The position numbers and the translations under genes were made by a program. A DNA stretch of 64,000 nucleotides. It comes from Phyllobacteriaceae bacterium (GTDB taxonomy: Bacteria; Pseudomonadota; Alphaproteobacteria; Rhizobiales; Rhizobiaceae). The first letter of the stretch is position 1. Each line of letters starts with the position of its first letter. This document shows positions 1 to 9,322 of this stretch, one piece after another. The notes under the pieces are model-generated. The model was not told where the DNA came from. It did not search any database and saw only the letters and a list, made by a program, of their open reading frames with translations. The DNA lies in contig JANSXT010000008.1 of the NCBI GenBank assembly GCA_024742765.1, positions 62,001 through 126,000 on the forward strand. Direction: 5' to 3'.

Positions 1-270
1 GAGGATGACCTTGTCGCCTTCTTTCCAGTCGGCATGATCGGAGGCGACGACGGTGCCGGCGAAATCAATGCCGGGGATCATTGGCCAGCGGCGCACGACC
101 GGCGACTTACCGGTGATCGCAAGCCCGTCCTTATAGTTGATCGTGGTGGCTTCGACGGCGACGACCACATCGCCTTCCATCAGATCGTCGATGGCCAGAT
201 CGGCGACATCGACCGATTGAACCTTGTTGTCGTCGCGCGACACCATGATCGCTTTGAACGTCTCGGCCAT
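1..270 (-). CDS. acuI: AcuI/YhdH-type NADPH quinone/acryloyl-CoA reductase, 3' end cut by window
   Basis: This is the first 90 codons of a zinc-independent medium-chain dehydrogenase/reductase; the frame runs off the left edge. The visible part is the GroES-like N-terminal domain, with the segments [13 protein letters not shown] and [12 protein letters not shown] that are typical of the AcuI/YhdH family. Characterised members reduce acryloyl-CoA to propionyl-CoA with NADPH in the cytoplasm. The ATG lies 55 bases downstream of the lspA stop, and the gene is last visible in a long co-directional minus-strand run. The NADPH-binding half is outside the window, so substrate specificity cannot be judged; a generic quinone oxidoreductase is the alternative. 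Confidence 0.85.
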   Translation of the reverse strand, partial: MAETFKAIMVSRDDNKVQSVDVADLAIDDLMEGDVVVAVEATTINYKDGLAITGKSPVVRRWPMIPGIDFAGTVVASDHADWKEGDKVIL

Positions 271-324
271 CGGCTTCTCCCCTGCAGCGTTTGGGCGCAA
301 CCTGCCAGCGGCGTGCCGGCAAGG

Positions 325-807
325 TCAATCGGCTTTCTGGCTTCCGCCCCGCCGCCATATCAGCACTTCGTCGAGGATCACAAGGCCCGCTCCGACCGTG
401 ATCGCAGCGTCGGCAAGGTTGAAGACGGCAAACGACCAGCCCGGCGTGTGAAACAGGAAATAATCGATCACATAGCCGTAAAGCGCCCGGTCGATCAGAT
501 TGCCGATAGCGCCGCCGATGATCAGCGCGAAGCCGAAATGGGCAACGATCCGGTCGGCGGGGCTCGACACCCAGAGCCAACTCACGAATGCAGACACCGC
601 AAGGCCCAACACGATCAGCGGGCCGGCACCCCAGCCTGACAGCATCGAAAAGGCGATGCCGGGATTGTGCGTCAGAAACAGCGCAAAGAAGGGCAAAAGG
701 TCGATCCGCTCATGATAATCCATCGCCTGCTCGACGCCGATCTTGATCGCCTGGTCGATGGCGACCATTGCGCCGACCGTCAGAAGCGCGGTGGAGATGC
801 GTTTCAT
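325..807 (-). CDS. lspA: Lipoprotein signal peptidase (signal peptidase II)
   Basis: A 160-residue inner-membrane aspartic protease that removes the signal peptide from diacylglyceryl-modified prolipoproteins. Four hydrophobic segments are visible. The family motifs are present in order: HNPGIAFS near residue 47, [10 protein letters not shown] near 98, VIDYF near 113 and FNLADAAI near 129. From the family the catalytic aspartates should be about D115 and D133. The length is normal. The start codon overlaps the stop of the upstream TrmH-family gene by 4 bases (804-807), so the two are translationally coupled. It works in the same pathway as lnt, which lies at 29.3-31.0 kb in this window. Confidence 0.96.
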   Translation of the reverse strand: MKRISTALLTVGAMVAIDQAIKIGVEQAMDYHERIDLLPFFALFLTHNPGIAFSMLSGWGAGPLIVLGLAVSAFVSWLWVSSPADRIVAHFGFALIIGGAIGNLIDRALYGYVIDYFLFHTPGWSFAVFNLADAAITVGAGLVILDEVLIWRRGGSQKAD

Positions 808-1655
808 GGCGCGTTCCCGTCGACGGGGAATGCATGCCGCCGCGCCTCGTAAAGGGCAAGCGCGGTGGCGACGGCCAGATTGAGCGAATCAGCCCGGCCG
901 GCCTGCGGTATGCGGATCAGCGCCGTGCACAGTGCGGCAAGATCATCGGGCATCCCGGCCTGTTCATTGCCCATTAGCAGGAGTATTGGGCCACTGGCAT
1001 AATCGGGCACGCGATAGTCGACCGACCCTTCCAGATGGGTGCCGACGATCTGGCCCGGCCACGCGCCGGCAAAGGCCACGAACGCGTCGGCGGTCATACG
1101 CGCCACGGGCACAGCGAAGATCGATCCCATCGTCGCGCGCACGGTTTCGGTGGCGAACGGGTCGGTCGTCTCGCCGACGAGGATCACGCCCTTGGCGCCG
1201 CCCGCATCGGCGGTGCGGATGATCGTGCCCAGATTGCCCGGATCGCGCACCCGATCGAGCGCGATCCAAAGATCGTCCGGGCCGGGGCGGATTGATGCCG
1301 CATCGGCGAACCGCCGCTGCATGACGCCGACCACCATCTGTGGATTGTCGCGGCGGGTGATCTGGCCGAGCAGCCGCTCGGGCACGATGACCACATCGGC
1401 GCCGGCCGCCACGGCACGGCTCGCAAGCGCGGTGACCTGTTCATTGCCCTTGGCCGATGCGGCATGGATCAGCGTCTTCAGACGCCAGCCCATATCCATC
1501 GCATCGATGATCAGCTTCATGCCCTCGGCAAGGAAGCTGTTGGTCTCCTCCCGATGCCGCTTCTTTTCGAGCAGCCTTATGTCCTTGATGATCGGATTGG
1601 ACGCGCTGGTGATTTCCTTGACCCGTCCCGGGGCCGCGATCGGACTGGCCATCAT
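804..1655 (-). CDS. TrmH/SpoU-family RNA 2'-O-methyltransferase
   Basis: A 283-residue SPOUT-class methyltransferase that probably 2'-O-methylates a ribose in rRNA or tRNA using SAM. An N-terminal substrate-binding region (about residues 10-100) precedes the catalytic SpoU domain. The three SPOUT motifs are visible: [26 protein letters not shown] and a [16 protein letters not shown] segment that forms the knot. Two ATG codons stand in tandem at 1655 and 1652; the first gives the 4-base ATGA overlap with the upstream methyltransferase gene. RlmB or TsnR-like function is possible, but the target nucleotide cannot be told from the sequence. Confidence 0.92.
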   Translation of the reverse strand: MMASPIAAPGRVKEITSASNPIIKDIRLLEKKRHREETNSFLAEGMKLIIDAMDMGWRLKTLIHAASAKGNEQVTALASRAVAAGADVVIVPERLLGQITRRDNPQMVVGVMQRRFADAASIRPGPDDLWIALDRVRDPGNLGTIIRTADAGGAKGVILVGETTDPFATETVRATMGSIFAVPVARMTADAFVAFAGAWPGQIVGTHLEGSVDYRVPDYASGPILLLMGNEQAGMPDDLAALCTALIRIPQAGRADSLNLAVATALALYEARRHAFPVDGNAP

Positions 1656-2761
1656 TCCTGCCCCGGCGTCCAGCGGCTGAACATGGAGGTTGAAAGGGCA
1701 CGCCCGGCGCTCGCCTCGCGCAGCACCAGTTCGCCAGATTCAACGAGGCCCGCCGGCGCAAAGCCGGTCATGGCTTCCATCATCGTCTCATGGATCGCGA
1801 ACATCGAGGCGCGGATCGCATAGGCGGTCAGAACCAGCATGAGAGGCGCGTCGGACAGGATCGCCCGGCAACCGTCCAGCATGTCGGGCAGATGGTCGAA
1901 CAATTGCCAGACCTCGCCCGCCGGACCGCGGCCATAGGCCGGCGGATCGAGCAGGATGATGTCGTAGGAATTGCCGCGCCGGCCCTCGCGGACGACGAAC
2001 TTCATCGCATCCTCGCAGATCCAGCGGATCGGCCTGTCGTCGAGCCCGGCATGGGCCTGGTTCTCGCGCGCCCAGCCGATGGCCTTTTTCGAGGCGTCGA
2101 CATGGGTGACATGCGCGCCCGCCGCTGCGGCAACCAGCGAGCCAACCCCCGTGTAGCCGAACAAGTTCAGGACACGCACGGGCCGCTTGGCTTCTTCGAT
2201 CGCCGTGCGCATGGCGCGCCAGTGCGCCGCCTGTTCGGGGAAGACGCCGACATGACGGAACGAGGTGAAACGGCCCAAATAAGGAACGCCGTCGAACGCC
2301 ATTGGCCAGGTTTCCGGCAACGGCTTGGATGGAAAACGCCAGCGGCCAAGCCCTTCCTCGTCCGTGTCGCCGGTGAAGACGGCATCGGCGGCTTCCCATT
2401 CGGACAGGTGCAGGGCGCGGCCCCAGATCGCCTGCTGTTCGGGCCGGACCAGCGTCAGCGAACCATAGCGTTCAAGCTTCAGCCCGTCGCCTGTGTCGAT
2501 GAGGGCGTAGTCCTCATTGGCACCGGTTTGCAGGATCAGCGGAACGGTTTCCGCCGGGCGCGCCCCGCTTCGCCGCGTCCGGGGTTCCCGACTTTCCCCG
2601 GCCACCCTTGACGGCTTGTCGGCATGTTTCGGCTTGGGTCGGAAGCCGCGCGGCTCGCCGGATTTGGCGCGGGGCGCACCATCGCGTCTTGCCGCCTGTG
2701 GCTTTGCGCGGCGACCGTCCCTGGCGCGGTTCTTGCTCATGGCAGGCATATGGCTGTTCAC
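1652..2761 (-). CDS. Class I SAM-dependent rRNA methyltransferase, RlmI-like, with basic N-terminal tail
   Basis: A Rossmann-fold methyltransferase of 369 residues. The SAM-binding motif RVLNLFGYTGVGSLVAA lies near residue 195 and the catalytic-loop motif LLDPPAYGRGP near 275, as in the COG1092 (RlmI-like) group, which methylates C5 of cytosine in 23S rRNA. The first roughly 70 residues are very rich in Arg, Lys, Ala and Pro and look disordered; such a tail would suit RNA binding. A start at the Met of the MSKN segment (2743) is a fair alternative. It is coupled to the downstream TrmH-family gene by an ATGA overlap, so two RNA methyltransferases are made together. The exact target is unknown. 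Confidence 0.85.
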   Translation of the reverse strand: MNSHMPAMSKNRARDGRRAKPQAARRDGAPRAKSGEPRGFRPKPKHADKPSRVAGESREPRTRRSGARPAETVPLILQTGANEDYALIDTGDGLKLERYGSLTLVRPEQQAIWGRALHLSEWEAADAVFTGDTDEEGLGRWRFPSKPLPETWPMAFDGVPYLGRFTSFRHVGVFPEQAAHWRAMRTAIEEAKRPVRVLNLFGYTGVGSLVAAAAGAHVTHVDASKKAIGWARENQAHAGLDDRPIRWICEDAMKFVVREGRRGNSYDIILLDPPAYGRGPAGEVWQLFDHLPDMLDGCRAILSDAPLMLVLTAYAIRASMFAIHETMMEAMTGFAPAGLVESGELVLREASAGRALSTSMFSRWTPGQE

Positions 2762-2788
2762 GGTCGGCTTGTGAAGCGAAAAGGCCGA

Positions 2789-3733
2789 TCAGAGGCCGCA
2801 GCGCGCCGCGATCAAAGAGGCGGCGGCCAGGTCTTCAAGCGATGCGCCGGTCGATTTGAACAGCGTGATCTCGTCATCGGCGGTGCGGCCCGCATGATCG
2901 CCATTGACCAGTTCCATCAGTTCGGCGCGCACATGGCCGCGCTCGATCAGCCCGGCATTGATCGGCTGGACGAGATCGCCGCCCTCCTGCAGCGCCCCGG
3001 CATAGGTGTCGACGAACAGGCTTGCCCGTTGCACGCATGCGTCATCGCTTTCGCGCATCTGCGGCGTGAACGCGCCGACAAGGTCGACATGGGTTCCCGG
3101 CGACAGGAGGTCACCCTTGATCAGCGGTTCGGTCGACAGCGTCGCGCAACTGATGACATCGGCCTTTCCCACCACCGCATCGAGGCTTTCGGCGGCAACG
3201 GCTTCTGCCTGGTGCCCTTCGCCGCGCAGGCTTTCCGCGAGCCGTTCGGCACCCTCGACGCTCCGGTTCCAGACCAGAATGTGCTTGTAAGGCCGGACGC
3301 TCAGATGCGCCCGGACCAGAAACGGCGCCAGCGCGCCGGCGCCGACCATCAGCAGCGTGTCGGGTTCGGCCGGCGCGAGATGGCGCGCAGCAAGCGCCGA
3401 TGCCGCCGCGGTCCTCCACAGGGTCAGCCGGGCACCATCGATCATGGCGATCTGGGCGCCGGTCTGCTTGTCCATCAGGATCACCGAGGCCATCACGGCG
3501 GGCAGGGCGCGCGCACCATTGTCCGGCGTTACCGCGACGAGCTTGACGGCCATATGGCGGTCGTTCCAGGCCGGCATCAAAAGCAGGGTCTGGTCCGCAT
3601 TGTCCGCATTGGCGATGGTATGATGGTGGCGGGGCGGAGCGTGGACGCCGCCCATGAATGCATCGGCCAATGCGTCGGTCAGCGCCGGAAAATCCAGCGC
3701 GGTATCGACGTCATCGGCCGAAATGATCTTCAT
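2789..3733 (-). CDS. Ornithine cyclodeaminase/mu-crystallin family protein
   Basis: A 314-residue NAD(P)-binding protein of the ornithine cyclodeaminase/mu-crystallin family. Visible hallmarks are APPRHHHTI near residue 32, the active-site lysine in MAVKLVAV (about K64), LTLWRTAAASALAAR, the dinucleotide-binding MVGAGALAPF segment and the C-terminal FKSTGASLEDLAAA. The family includes ornithine cyclodeaminases and also delta-1-pyrroline-2-carboxylate reductases (LhpI type). The PRHHH signature makes the imine reductase role at least as likely, and sequence alone does not settle it. The start lies 6 bases after the stop of the LapA-domain gene, so it belongs to the same minus-strand run. Confidence 0.85.
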   Translation of the reverse strand: MKIISADDVDTALDFPALTDALADAFMGGVHAPPRHHHTIANADNADQTLLLMPAWNDRHMAVKLVAVTPDNGARALPAVMASVILMDKQTGAQIAMIDGARLTLWRTAAASALAARHLAPAEPDTLLMVGAGALAPFLVRAHLSVRPYKHILVWNRSVEGAERLAESLRGEGHQAEAVAAESLDAVVGKADVISCATLSTEPLIKGDLLSPGTHVDLVGAFTPQMRESDDACVQRASLFVDTYAGALQEGGDLVQPINAGLIERGHVRAELMELVNGDHAGRTADDEITLFKSTGASLEDLAAASLIAARCGL

Positions 3734-3739
3734 GGCTGA

Positions 3740-4081
3740 TCAGCGTTGCAGAACGAGCGAAGTGCCGCTTGCCGATTTGTCGCCATTTGTCCGTTTGGTC
3801 TTTTCGACCTCGTGACGCAATTGCTGGGCTTCGCGCTTGTAGGTCCGCTCCTGTTTGCGGTGCTTGCCCTGCGCCAGCCAGGCGCCGAAGCCGCCGGCGA
3901 TCACGCCGATCGCGCCAGCGCCGAACAGCCATACGAACAGCGGCGCCTGATAGGTCAGTGCCGGATTGCCCGGATTGAACACGTCGATCGACAGCGGCAC
4001 CGACGTCCGGTTGGCCACCATCAGCGCGATCAGGACGATCGCCAGCGGGATCAGGATCAGGACGTTGACGATGCGGCGCAT
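3740..4081 (-). CDS. LapA-domain (DUF1049) small membrane protein
   Basis: A 113-residue integral inner-membrane protein. Two hydrophobic helices (about residues 5-24 and 47-69) flank a short polar loop and are followed by a basic, coiled-coil-prone C-terminal tail rich in Lys, Arg, Glu and Gln. The ANRTSVPLSIDVF segment after the first helix is typical of the LapA/DUF1049 domain; E. coli LapA is linked to LPS assembly and FtsH control. The gene sits 33 bases behind ihfB. An ihfB-LapA neighbourhood is common across proteobacteria, which supports the call. No specific function in this organism can be read from the sequence. Confidence 0.85.
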   Translation of the reverse strand: MRRIVNVLILIPLAIVLIALMVANRTSVPLSIDVFNPGNPALTYQAPLFVWLFGAGAIGVIAGGFGAWLAQGKHRKQERTYKREAQQLRHEVEKTKRTNGDKSASGTSLVLQR

Positions 4082-4114
4082 GGCGGCGGCCCGGATGTTG
4101 CGTTGCGGTGCGCT

Positions 4115-4399
4115 CTACTTACCGCCGTTCAGCCGGTTCCGCAATTCCTTGCCGGTCTTGAAGAAGGGCACCCACTTCTCCTCGACCATCACCTTCTCGC
4201 CGGTGCGCGGATTGCGTCCTTCGCGAGCCGGCCGGTTCTTGACCGAGAACGTGCCGAAACCGCGCAGTTCCACCCGGTTGCCCTCGGCCAGCGTGTCGCC
4301 GATCTCGTCGAGCACCGCATTGACGATGTTTTCCACATCGCGCTGGTACAGGTGCGGGTTCCGGTTGGCGATGATTTGCACGAGTTCGGATTTGATCAT
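4115..4399 (-). CDS. ihfB: Integration host factor subunit beta
   Basis: A 94-residue DNA-bending protein of the HU/IHF family that pairs with IhfA. The beta-arm signature [20 protein letters not shown], with the conserved Pro-containing tip that intercalates into DNA, is at about residues 47-66. The N-terminal MIKSELV...[14 protein letters not shown] helices match IhfB more closely than HU. The length is exactly that of the family. Its ATG overlaps the stop of the upstream sppA gene (4396-4399), giving coupled translation. Confidence 0.97.
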   Translation of the reverse strand: MIKSELVQIIANRNPHLYQRDVENIVNAVLDEIGDTLAEGNRVELRGFGTFSVKNRPAREGRNPRTGEKVMVEEKWVPFFKTGKELRNRLNGGK

Positions 4400-5385
4400 G
4401 GCTCTGCCGTGGGCGGGGTCAGCAAGGCGTCAGCGTGCCAAAGCGAGATCAGCCCGTCAAGGAAAAGCCTTTGGTTCAGGGCGTTTGTGACCGCGGCGCC
4501 GGGGCTGGAAAGCCCGATCCGCGCGGCGATGAAATCCGCCGCCAGACCCAGCCCGAAAAGGCCGCCATCGTCACGTTCCGGCTCCCACCGGATCGTCTTC
4601 AACTCGGCATCAATGCCTTGGCCGGTCAGCCAGGCCCGGGCCGCATCCTCGCCGCCAAGTTCATCGACGAGACCGTTTTCGAGGCTGATCCGGCCCGAAT
4701 AGACCGATCCGTCGGCCAGCCGGTCGATCGTTGCCTGATCGAAGCCGCGCCGTTCGGCGACCATCTCCTTGAACCAGTCGAAACTGTCCAGAACCAGCGT
4801 CCGCAGCATCTCTTCGGCGCCCTCGGGCGGTTCGCCGAAGAAGGAGGGCTCGGCCTTTAGCGGCGTCGACTTGATCGCTCGGACATCGATACCCCAGTTC
4901 TCCAGAAGGCCGGTGAAGTTCGGATATTGCACGATCACGCCGATCGATCCGACGATGGACGACTGGCGCGCCACGATATGCTCGGCGGCGATCGCCACCA
5001 TGTAGCCGCCCGAGGCCGCGAGCGTGTCGATCTGGGCGACCACCGGCTTTTCTGCGGCCAGCTTGCGGACGGCGTCGTGCACCGCCTCGCTGCCCGCCGT
5101 CGTGCCGCCGGGCGAATCGATGGCGATGATGACGCCCTGGGCCTGTTCGTTTTTGCGAACCCGTTCGATCAGTGCCAAGAGCCGGTCATCGCCGGTGATC
5201 GTGCCTTCGACGGCGATCTTGGCCACATGGTCACGGGTTTGCGGGCCGAAACGGTCACCGCCCAGCATCGCGGTCAGCCCGATCAGGCCGGCAATAATCG
5301 CGAGCACCGCGGCGGCGCGCCAGAATGTCAGTTTCCGGCGCATTCGCTGCCGGTCTATGATATCGTCCGCCCGCAACGGCTCCAT
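4396..5385 (-). CDS. sppA: Signal peptide peptidase SppA, short (36 kDa) type
   Basis: A 329-residue membrane-anchored serine protease that degrades leftover signal peptides. One N-terminal transmembrane helix (about residues 22-41) precedes the periplasmic S49 domain. Visible motifs are [13 protein letters not shown] near residue 89, [12 protein letters not shown] with the nucleophile at about S125, and STPLKAEP with the general-base lysine at about K177. The 52-residue spacing matches the short, single-domain bacterial SppA. The frame is open for another 315 bases upstream, but the ATG at 5385 has a GGAG 9 bases before it and gives the normal length, so it was chosen. It heads the minus-strand run and is divergent from lptC. 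Confidence 0.93.
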   Translation of the reverse strand: MEPLRADDIIDRQRMRRKLTFWRAAAVLAIIAGLIGLTAMLGGDRFGPQTRDHVAKIAVEGTITGDDRLLALIERVRKNEQAQGVIIAIDSPGGTTAGSEAVHDAVRKLAAEKPVVAQIDTLAASGGYMVAIAAEHIVARQSSIVGSIGVIVQYPNFTGLLENWGIDVRAIKSTPLKAEPSFFGEPPEGAEEMLRTLVLDSFDWFKEMVAERRGFDQATIDRLADGSVYSGRISLENGLVDELGGEDAARAWLTGQGIDAELKTIRWEPERDDGGLFGLGLAADFIAARIGLSSPGAAVTNALNQRLFLDGLISLWHADALLTPPTAEP

Positions 5386-5531
5386 GTGCGTTTGCTCCGC
5401 TTCGCAACTTCGGTGATCCGGGCTATCCCAAAACGACCACATTGGAAACCTAATCGATCCCGACCGGGATTCCAGCCTCCCGAAAGCAATGTGCGACAGG
5501 CTGTAGCGGCGATTCGTGCCACCGGCGACAG

Positions 5532-6221
5532 ATGAAGGACTTGGCGATGGCGCCTGAAGCGCGCGAAGAACCGAAACGGCCCGGCGACAGCCGGCGGTTC
5601 GCGCGTGCGGCCCGGCATTCCTCCCGCGTTCGGCTGTTGCGCTGGCTGGTACCCGCGAGCGCGGTCGTCGCCTTTGTGGCGGTCGCCGGCGTGATGGCAC
5701 TCTCGCGCATCGTTCTGCCGGGGATCGATGTCGACCTGGCCTCGAGCGCCATCGTCGACGGCAAGCTGGTGATCGCCGATCCGCGTCTTGACGGTTTCAC
5801 CCCCGATCAGCGCGCCTACAGCGTCTCGGCGCGGTCGGCGACGCAGGAGATCGGCGCCGACCCGCTGACGCTGCATGAACTGCGCGCCGATGTTGAAATG
5901 GAAGACGGTTCGACCGCTTTTCTGAGCGCGGAGACGGGCGTGTTCAATCCGGCCGAGAACCGTCTCGTCCTGGGCGACCGGGCGCTGATCGAAACCACCA
6001 GCGGCATTACGGCGGTCTTTTCCGATGCCGAGGTGGACCTGGCCACCGGCAATCTGGTGGTGCGCCAAAGGGTGCAGATCGACCAGCCCGGCACGCGGAT
6101 CACCGCCGACCGGCTGACCGCCGAGGACAGCGGCAGGAGGCTGGTGTTTGAAAACAATGTCAACGTCGTGATAGAGCCGACCGCCATCACGGCCAGCGCA
6201 GCAACGGAAACGCCGCAATGA
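5532..6221 (+). CDS. lptC: LPS export ABC transporter periplasmic protein LptC
   Basis: A 229-residue bitopic membrane protein that links the LptBFG transporter to LptA during LPS transport. A basic N-terminus (about residues 10-36) is followed by one transmembrane helix (LVPASAVVAFVAVAGVMAL, about 38-57) and a periplasmic beta-jellyroll domain containing repeated short strands such as SAETGVFNPAENRLVL. This is the alphaproteobacterial LptC form, longer at the N-terminus than the E. coli protein. A Met at 5547 is an alternative start. The stop overlaps the lptA start by 4 bases, and lptA and lptB follow in order, which makes the assignment firm. Confidence 0.92.
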   Translation: MKDLAMAPEAREEPKRPGDSRRFARAARHSSRVRLLRWLVPASAVVAFVAVAGVMALSRIVLPGIDVDLASSAIVDGKLVIADPRLDGFTPDQRAYSVSARSATQEIGADPLTLHELRADVEMEDGSTAFLSAETGVFNPAENRLVLGDRALIETTSGITAVFSDAEVDLATGNLVVRQRVQIDQPGTRITADRLTAEDSGRRLVFENNVNVVIEPTAITASAATETPQ

Positions 6222-6772
6222 ACAGGTTGCACCCGCAACGAAGTGTCCGGGCGCTCGCGCTCCTGGCGATGCTTGCCGCGATGGCGGCGATGACCGCGCC
6301 TGGCAACGCCCAGGTCGGCGGCGGCGATTTTTCGCTGTCCGGCGATGAGCCTGTGCAGGTCGATGGCGACAGGCTTGAGGTTCTGGAAAATGAGGGGATT
6401 GCCGTCTTCGAGGGCAATGTTCGCGTGGTCCAGGGCGATACGGTGCTGCGAACCGGCAGGCTGGTCATCCGCTATGCGCGCGATGGCGGCGGATCGCCCG
6501 CCACCGGCGGCGCGCAGATCGACCGGCTGGAAGCGAGCGGCGGCGTCAACATCCAGACCGCCACGCAGGTGGCGACCGGAGAAACCGGAACCTACGACAT
6601 GAAGACCGAGATACTGACCCTGTCGGGCAGGCGGGTGACCCTGTCCGAGGACGGCAACGTGGCGACGGGGTGCCTTCTGACCGTCGACATGCGCGCCAAC
6701 CGCTCCCGCCTGGAAGGCTGCCGCGACCAGGGCTCGCGCCCGACCATCCTGATCCAGCCGCAAAACCGCTGA
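6218..6772 (+). CDS. lptA: LPS transport periplasmic protein LptA
   Basis: A 184-residue secreted protein of the OstA/LptA family that forms the periplasmic bridge carrying LPS to the outer membrane. A signal peptide covers about residues 1-31, with a hydrophobic Leu/Ala stretch and a probable cut after GNAQ. The mature part has the jellyroll repeats VQVDGDRLEVLENEGIAVF and GNVRVVQGDTVLRTGRLVI. It overlaps lptC by 4 bases and is followed by lptB after 33 bases, so all three are expected to be one transcript with rpoN downstream. Confidence 0.92.
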   Translation: MNRLHPQRSVRALALLAMLAAMAAMTAPGNAQVGGGDFSLSGDEPVQVDGDRLEVLENEGIAVFEGNVRVVQGDTVLRTGRLVIRYARDGGGSPATGGAQIDRLEASGGVNIQTATQVATGETGTYDMKTEILTLSGRRVTLSEDGNVATGCLLTVDMRANRSRLEGCRDQGSRPTILIQPQNR

Positions 6773-6805
6773 CCGGCCTTTCGGAGCCTGACGAGATGCG
6801 TACCC

Positions 6806-7588
6806 GTGTTGCCCCTGTTCCGACGCCGTGAAGCCGGCACAGCCGCCAAGGCCGGCGAGAACCTCCAGGGAACCCTCGTCGCGCGCGGTCTGACCAAAAG
6901 CTATCGCGGCCGCAAAGTGGTCGACGGCGCGTCGATGGCGGTGCGCGCCGGCGAGGCGGTCGGCCTTCTGGGACCCAACGGGGCGGGCAAGACGACCTGT
7001 TTTTACATGGTCACCGGGCTCGTACCGGTCGACAGCGGCCATATCCTCATCGACGGCCATGACGTGACGGCGATGCCCATGTATCAGCGCGCGCGGCTGG
7101 GGATCGGCTATCTGCCGCAGGAAGCCTCGATCTTTCGCGGCCTTTCTGTCGAGCAGAACATCATGGCGATCCTGGAAGTCGTCGTGAAGGATGCCGCCGA
7201 GCGCGAACGCAAGCTCGACGCGCTGCTCGAGGAATTTTCGATCGCCCATTTGCGCAAGGCGCCCTCGATCGCCCTGTCAGGCGGCGAGCGCCGGCGCTGC
7301 GAGATCGCCCGTGCGCTGGCCTCCGATCCGGCCTTCATGCTGCTGGACGAACCGTTCGCCGGCGTTGATCCGATCGCCATTTCGGACATTCAGGGCCTGG
7401 TCCGCCATCTGACCCAGCGCGGCATTGGCGTTCTGATCACCGATCACAATGTCCGCGAGACGCTCGGCCTGATCGACCGCGCCTATATCATCCATGCCGG
7501 CAGCGTGCTGACGCATGGCCGTCCTGACGAGATCATCTCAAACCCCGATGTGCGCCGTCTTTACCTTGGCGACCAGTTTAGCCTTTGA
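6806..7588 (+). CDS. lptB: LPS export ABC transporter ATP-binding protein LptB
   Basis: A 260-residue cytoplasmic ATPase that powers LPS extraction by LptFG. The Walker [10 protein letters not shown] is at about residues 56-64, followed by the Q-loop in [18 protein letters not shown], the [16 protein letters not shown] signature, Walker [14 protein letters not shown] and the switch histidine in ITDHNVRE. The predicted start is GTG at 6806; an ATG at 6795 is out of frame. The first 20 residues before the ABC fold are unconserved-looking, so the true start could lie a little further in. Its place between lptA and rpoN is the classic proteobacterial order. Confidence 0.95.
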   Translation: MLPLFRRREAGTAAKAGENLQGTLVARGLTKSYRGRKVVDGASMAVRAGEAVGLLGPNGAGKTTCFYMVTGLVPVDSGHILIDGHDVTAMPMYQRARLGIGYLPQEASIFRGLSVEQNIMAILEVVVKDAAERERKLDALLEEFSIAHLRKAPSIALSGGERRRCEIARALASDPAFMLLDEPFAGVDPIAISDIQGLVRHLTQRGIGVLITDHNVRETLGLIDRAYIIHAGSVLTHGRPDEIISNPDVRRLYLGDQFSL

Positions 7589-7597
7589 TCCAACCCT

Positions 7598-7611
7598 CGT
7601 GGCTGGCCACG
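7598..7611 (+). other. Small inverted repeat after lptB
   Basis: A perfect 6-base inverted repeat, CGTGGC and GCCACG separated by TG, starts 9 bases after the lptB stop. It could fold as a short RNA hairpin in the lptB-rpoN spacer, but no T-run follows, so it is not a convincing intrinsic terminator. Confidence 0.3.
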
Positions 7612-7691
7612 CCCGGCAAAACCCGCTTTAATGGCCGCATGCAAGTGGCGGGCCAAATGGGCCGGCCCAATCATGCGGGACGATAACTTCC

Positions 7692-9185
7692 ATGGCGCTG
7701 AACGCCCGGCTCCATCTGCGTCAATCCCAGACGATGGCGATGACGCCGCAATTGCTGCAGTCGATCCGGCTGCTGCAATTCTCGCACGTCGAGCTTGAGC
7801 GGTTCATCGACGACCAGATCGAGCGCAACCCGCTTCTCGAACGCGCCGACGAGGCGGGCGCCGCACAGCCGGCATCCGAGGCGCCCGAACCGGCCCTGCC
7901 GGTGGATGCGGCGGGCATGGCCGACCGTCTCGACACATCGCTCGAAAACGTCTTTCCCGACGATCCGGGCCGGGCAGATGGCACAGTTTCCGCCGGTGCC
8001 GGTGCGCAACGCGAGCGCCAGCCCGGACTGCCATCGATGGGCGTGCCGGACGCCGACTGGCCGGTGGAGGATTTCGCCGATCGCCCGCCGGGCCTGCGCG
8101 AGCATGTTCGCGACCAGATCGCCCTGACGGTGCGCGGCCGGGCCGACCGCGCGATCGCCATCGATCTTGCCGATCATCTGGACGCGCGCGGCTATCTCGA
8201 AGCCGATCTCGACGCCATCGCCGAAAGGCTGGGTGTGCCGCGCCCCGAGATCGCCCGGGTGCTCGGTATCGTGCAGACCTTCGATCCCGCCGGCCTGTTT
8301 GCGCGAGACCTGTCCGAATGCCTGGCGCTGCAATGCGCGCGCCGCGACCGGCTGGACCCTGCGATGCGGGCGCTTCTGGACAATCTCGATCTTCTGGCGC
8401 GGCGCGATTTTAGGTCTTTGAGCCGCCTGTGCGGCGTCGACCAGGCAGACCTTGTGGATATGCTCGCCGAAATACGCACCCTCGATCCGCGCCCCGGCCT
8501 TGCGTTCGAGCACAGCCCCGTCCAGGCGGTCGTGCACGATGTCGATGTGCGGCAGGGCGCCGATGGTACCTGGCAGATCGAACTCAATCGTGATGCGCTG
8601 CCGCGCGTTCTGGTTGATCGCGACTATTATGCGACGGTGACCGCCGGTGCGCTGGACGGGGCGGAAAAATCCTTCATGACGCAATGTCTTCAGGATGCGC
8701 ACTGGCTCGAGCGCAGTCTCGACCAGCGTGCCACGACCGTGCTCAAGGTCGCAGCCGAGATCGTGCGCCAGCAGGACGGTTTTCTGACCGACGGTGTCAG
8801 TGCACTCAAGCCGCTGACGATGAAGATGGTCGCCGACGAGATCGCCATGCACGAATCCACGGTCAGCCGTGTTGTCGCCAACAAGTTCATGATGACGCCG
8901 CGCGGCCTTTACGAACTGCGCTTTTTCTTCTCCGGCGCGATCTCGGCGACCGACGGTGGTGATGGCGACCACGCGGCCGAAAGCGTGCGCCAGCGCATTC
9001 GCGACCTGATCGGCAACGAGCGGCCCGAAAAGGTGCTTTCGGACGATGCGCTGGTGGCTTTGTTGCGAGCTGACGGCATAGACATCGCCCGGCGCACGGT
9101 GGCCAAGTACCGGGAATCGATGAACATTGCCTCCTCCGTTCAGCGCCGCCGCGAAAAGCGCGCCCTTGCGCTTGCCGGAACCTGA
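7692..9185 (+). CDS. rpoN: RNA polymerase sigma-54 factor
   Basis: A 497-residue alternative sigma factor that directs RNA polymerase to -24/-12 promoters and needs an AAA+ activator. Region I is visible at the N-terminus as the Gln/Leu-rich stretch MAMTPQLLQSIRLLQF and the following IERNPLLE. A variable acidic and Ala/Pro-rich region II (about residues 50-115) follows, then the core-binding and helix-turn-helix regions. The diagnostic RpoN box ARRTVAKYRE lies at about residues 466-475. The order lptB-rpoN-hpf-ptsN is the standard one, in which the downstream genes link nitrogen and carbon control. Confidence 0.97.
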   Translation: MALNARLHLRQSQTMAMTPQLLQSIRLLQFSHVELERFIDDQIERNPLLERADEAGAAQPASEAPEPALPVDAAGMADRLDTSLENVFPDDPGRADGTVSAGAGAQRERQPGLPSMGVPDADWPVEDFADRPPGLREHVRDQIALTVRGRADRAIAIDLADHLDARGYLEADLDAIAERLGVPRPEIARVLGIVQTFDPAGLFARDLSECLALQCARRDRLDPAMRALLDNLDLLARRDFRSLSRLCGVDQADLVDMLAEIRTLDPRPGLAFEHSPVQAVVHDVDVRQGADGTWQIELNRDALPRVLVDRDYYATVTAGALDGAEKSFMTQCLQDAHWLERSLDQRATTVLKVAAEIVRQQDGFLTDGVSALKPLTMKMVADEIAMHESTVSRVVANKFMMTPRGLYELRFFFSGAISATDGGDGDHAAESVRQRIRDLIGNERPEKVLSDDALVALLRADGIDIARRTVAKYRESMNIASSVQRRREKRALALAGT

Positions 9186-9272
9186 CCGGGCATTTGGCCA
9201 CCGGTTTCGCGGTGATTGCCCTTCACAATCAACCCCGATTGCACCAATCTGGCGGCGAGGCCAGAAAGAGCC

Positions 9273-9291
9273 GCGGCCGATCCCCGGCCGC
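9273..9291 (+). other. GC-rich hairpin in the hpf leader
   Basis: A perfect 7-base inverted repeat (GCGGCCG and CGGCCGC) with a 5-base loop, ATCCC, lies 31 bases before the hpf start codon. In RNA it would be a stable stem-loop between rpoN and hpf that could slow 3' decay of rpoN mRNA or shape hpf translation. No T-run follows, so termination is unlikely. Confidence 0.4.
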
Positions 9292-9322
9292 ACGACGGGG
9301 CACAACAAGAAGAGGTAGGACC

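Noticed and set aside
7598-7620. A sigma-54 promoter (TGG...GC) before rpoN
   Set aside because: The GG and GC pairs in TGGCCACGCCCGGC are one base too close for a -24/-12 element.
7670-9308. A 545-codon minus-strand open frame opposite rpoN
   Set aside because: It is antisense to rpoN, which shows region I and the RpoN box.
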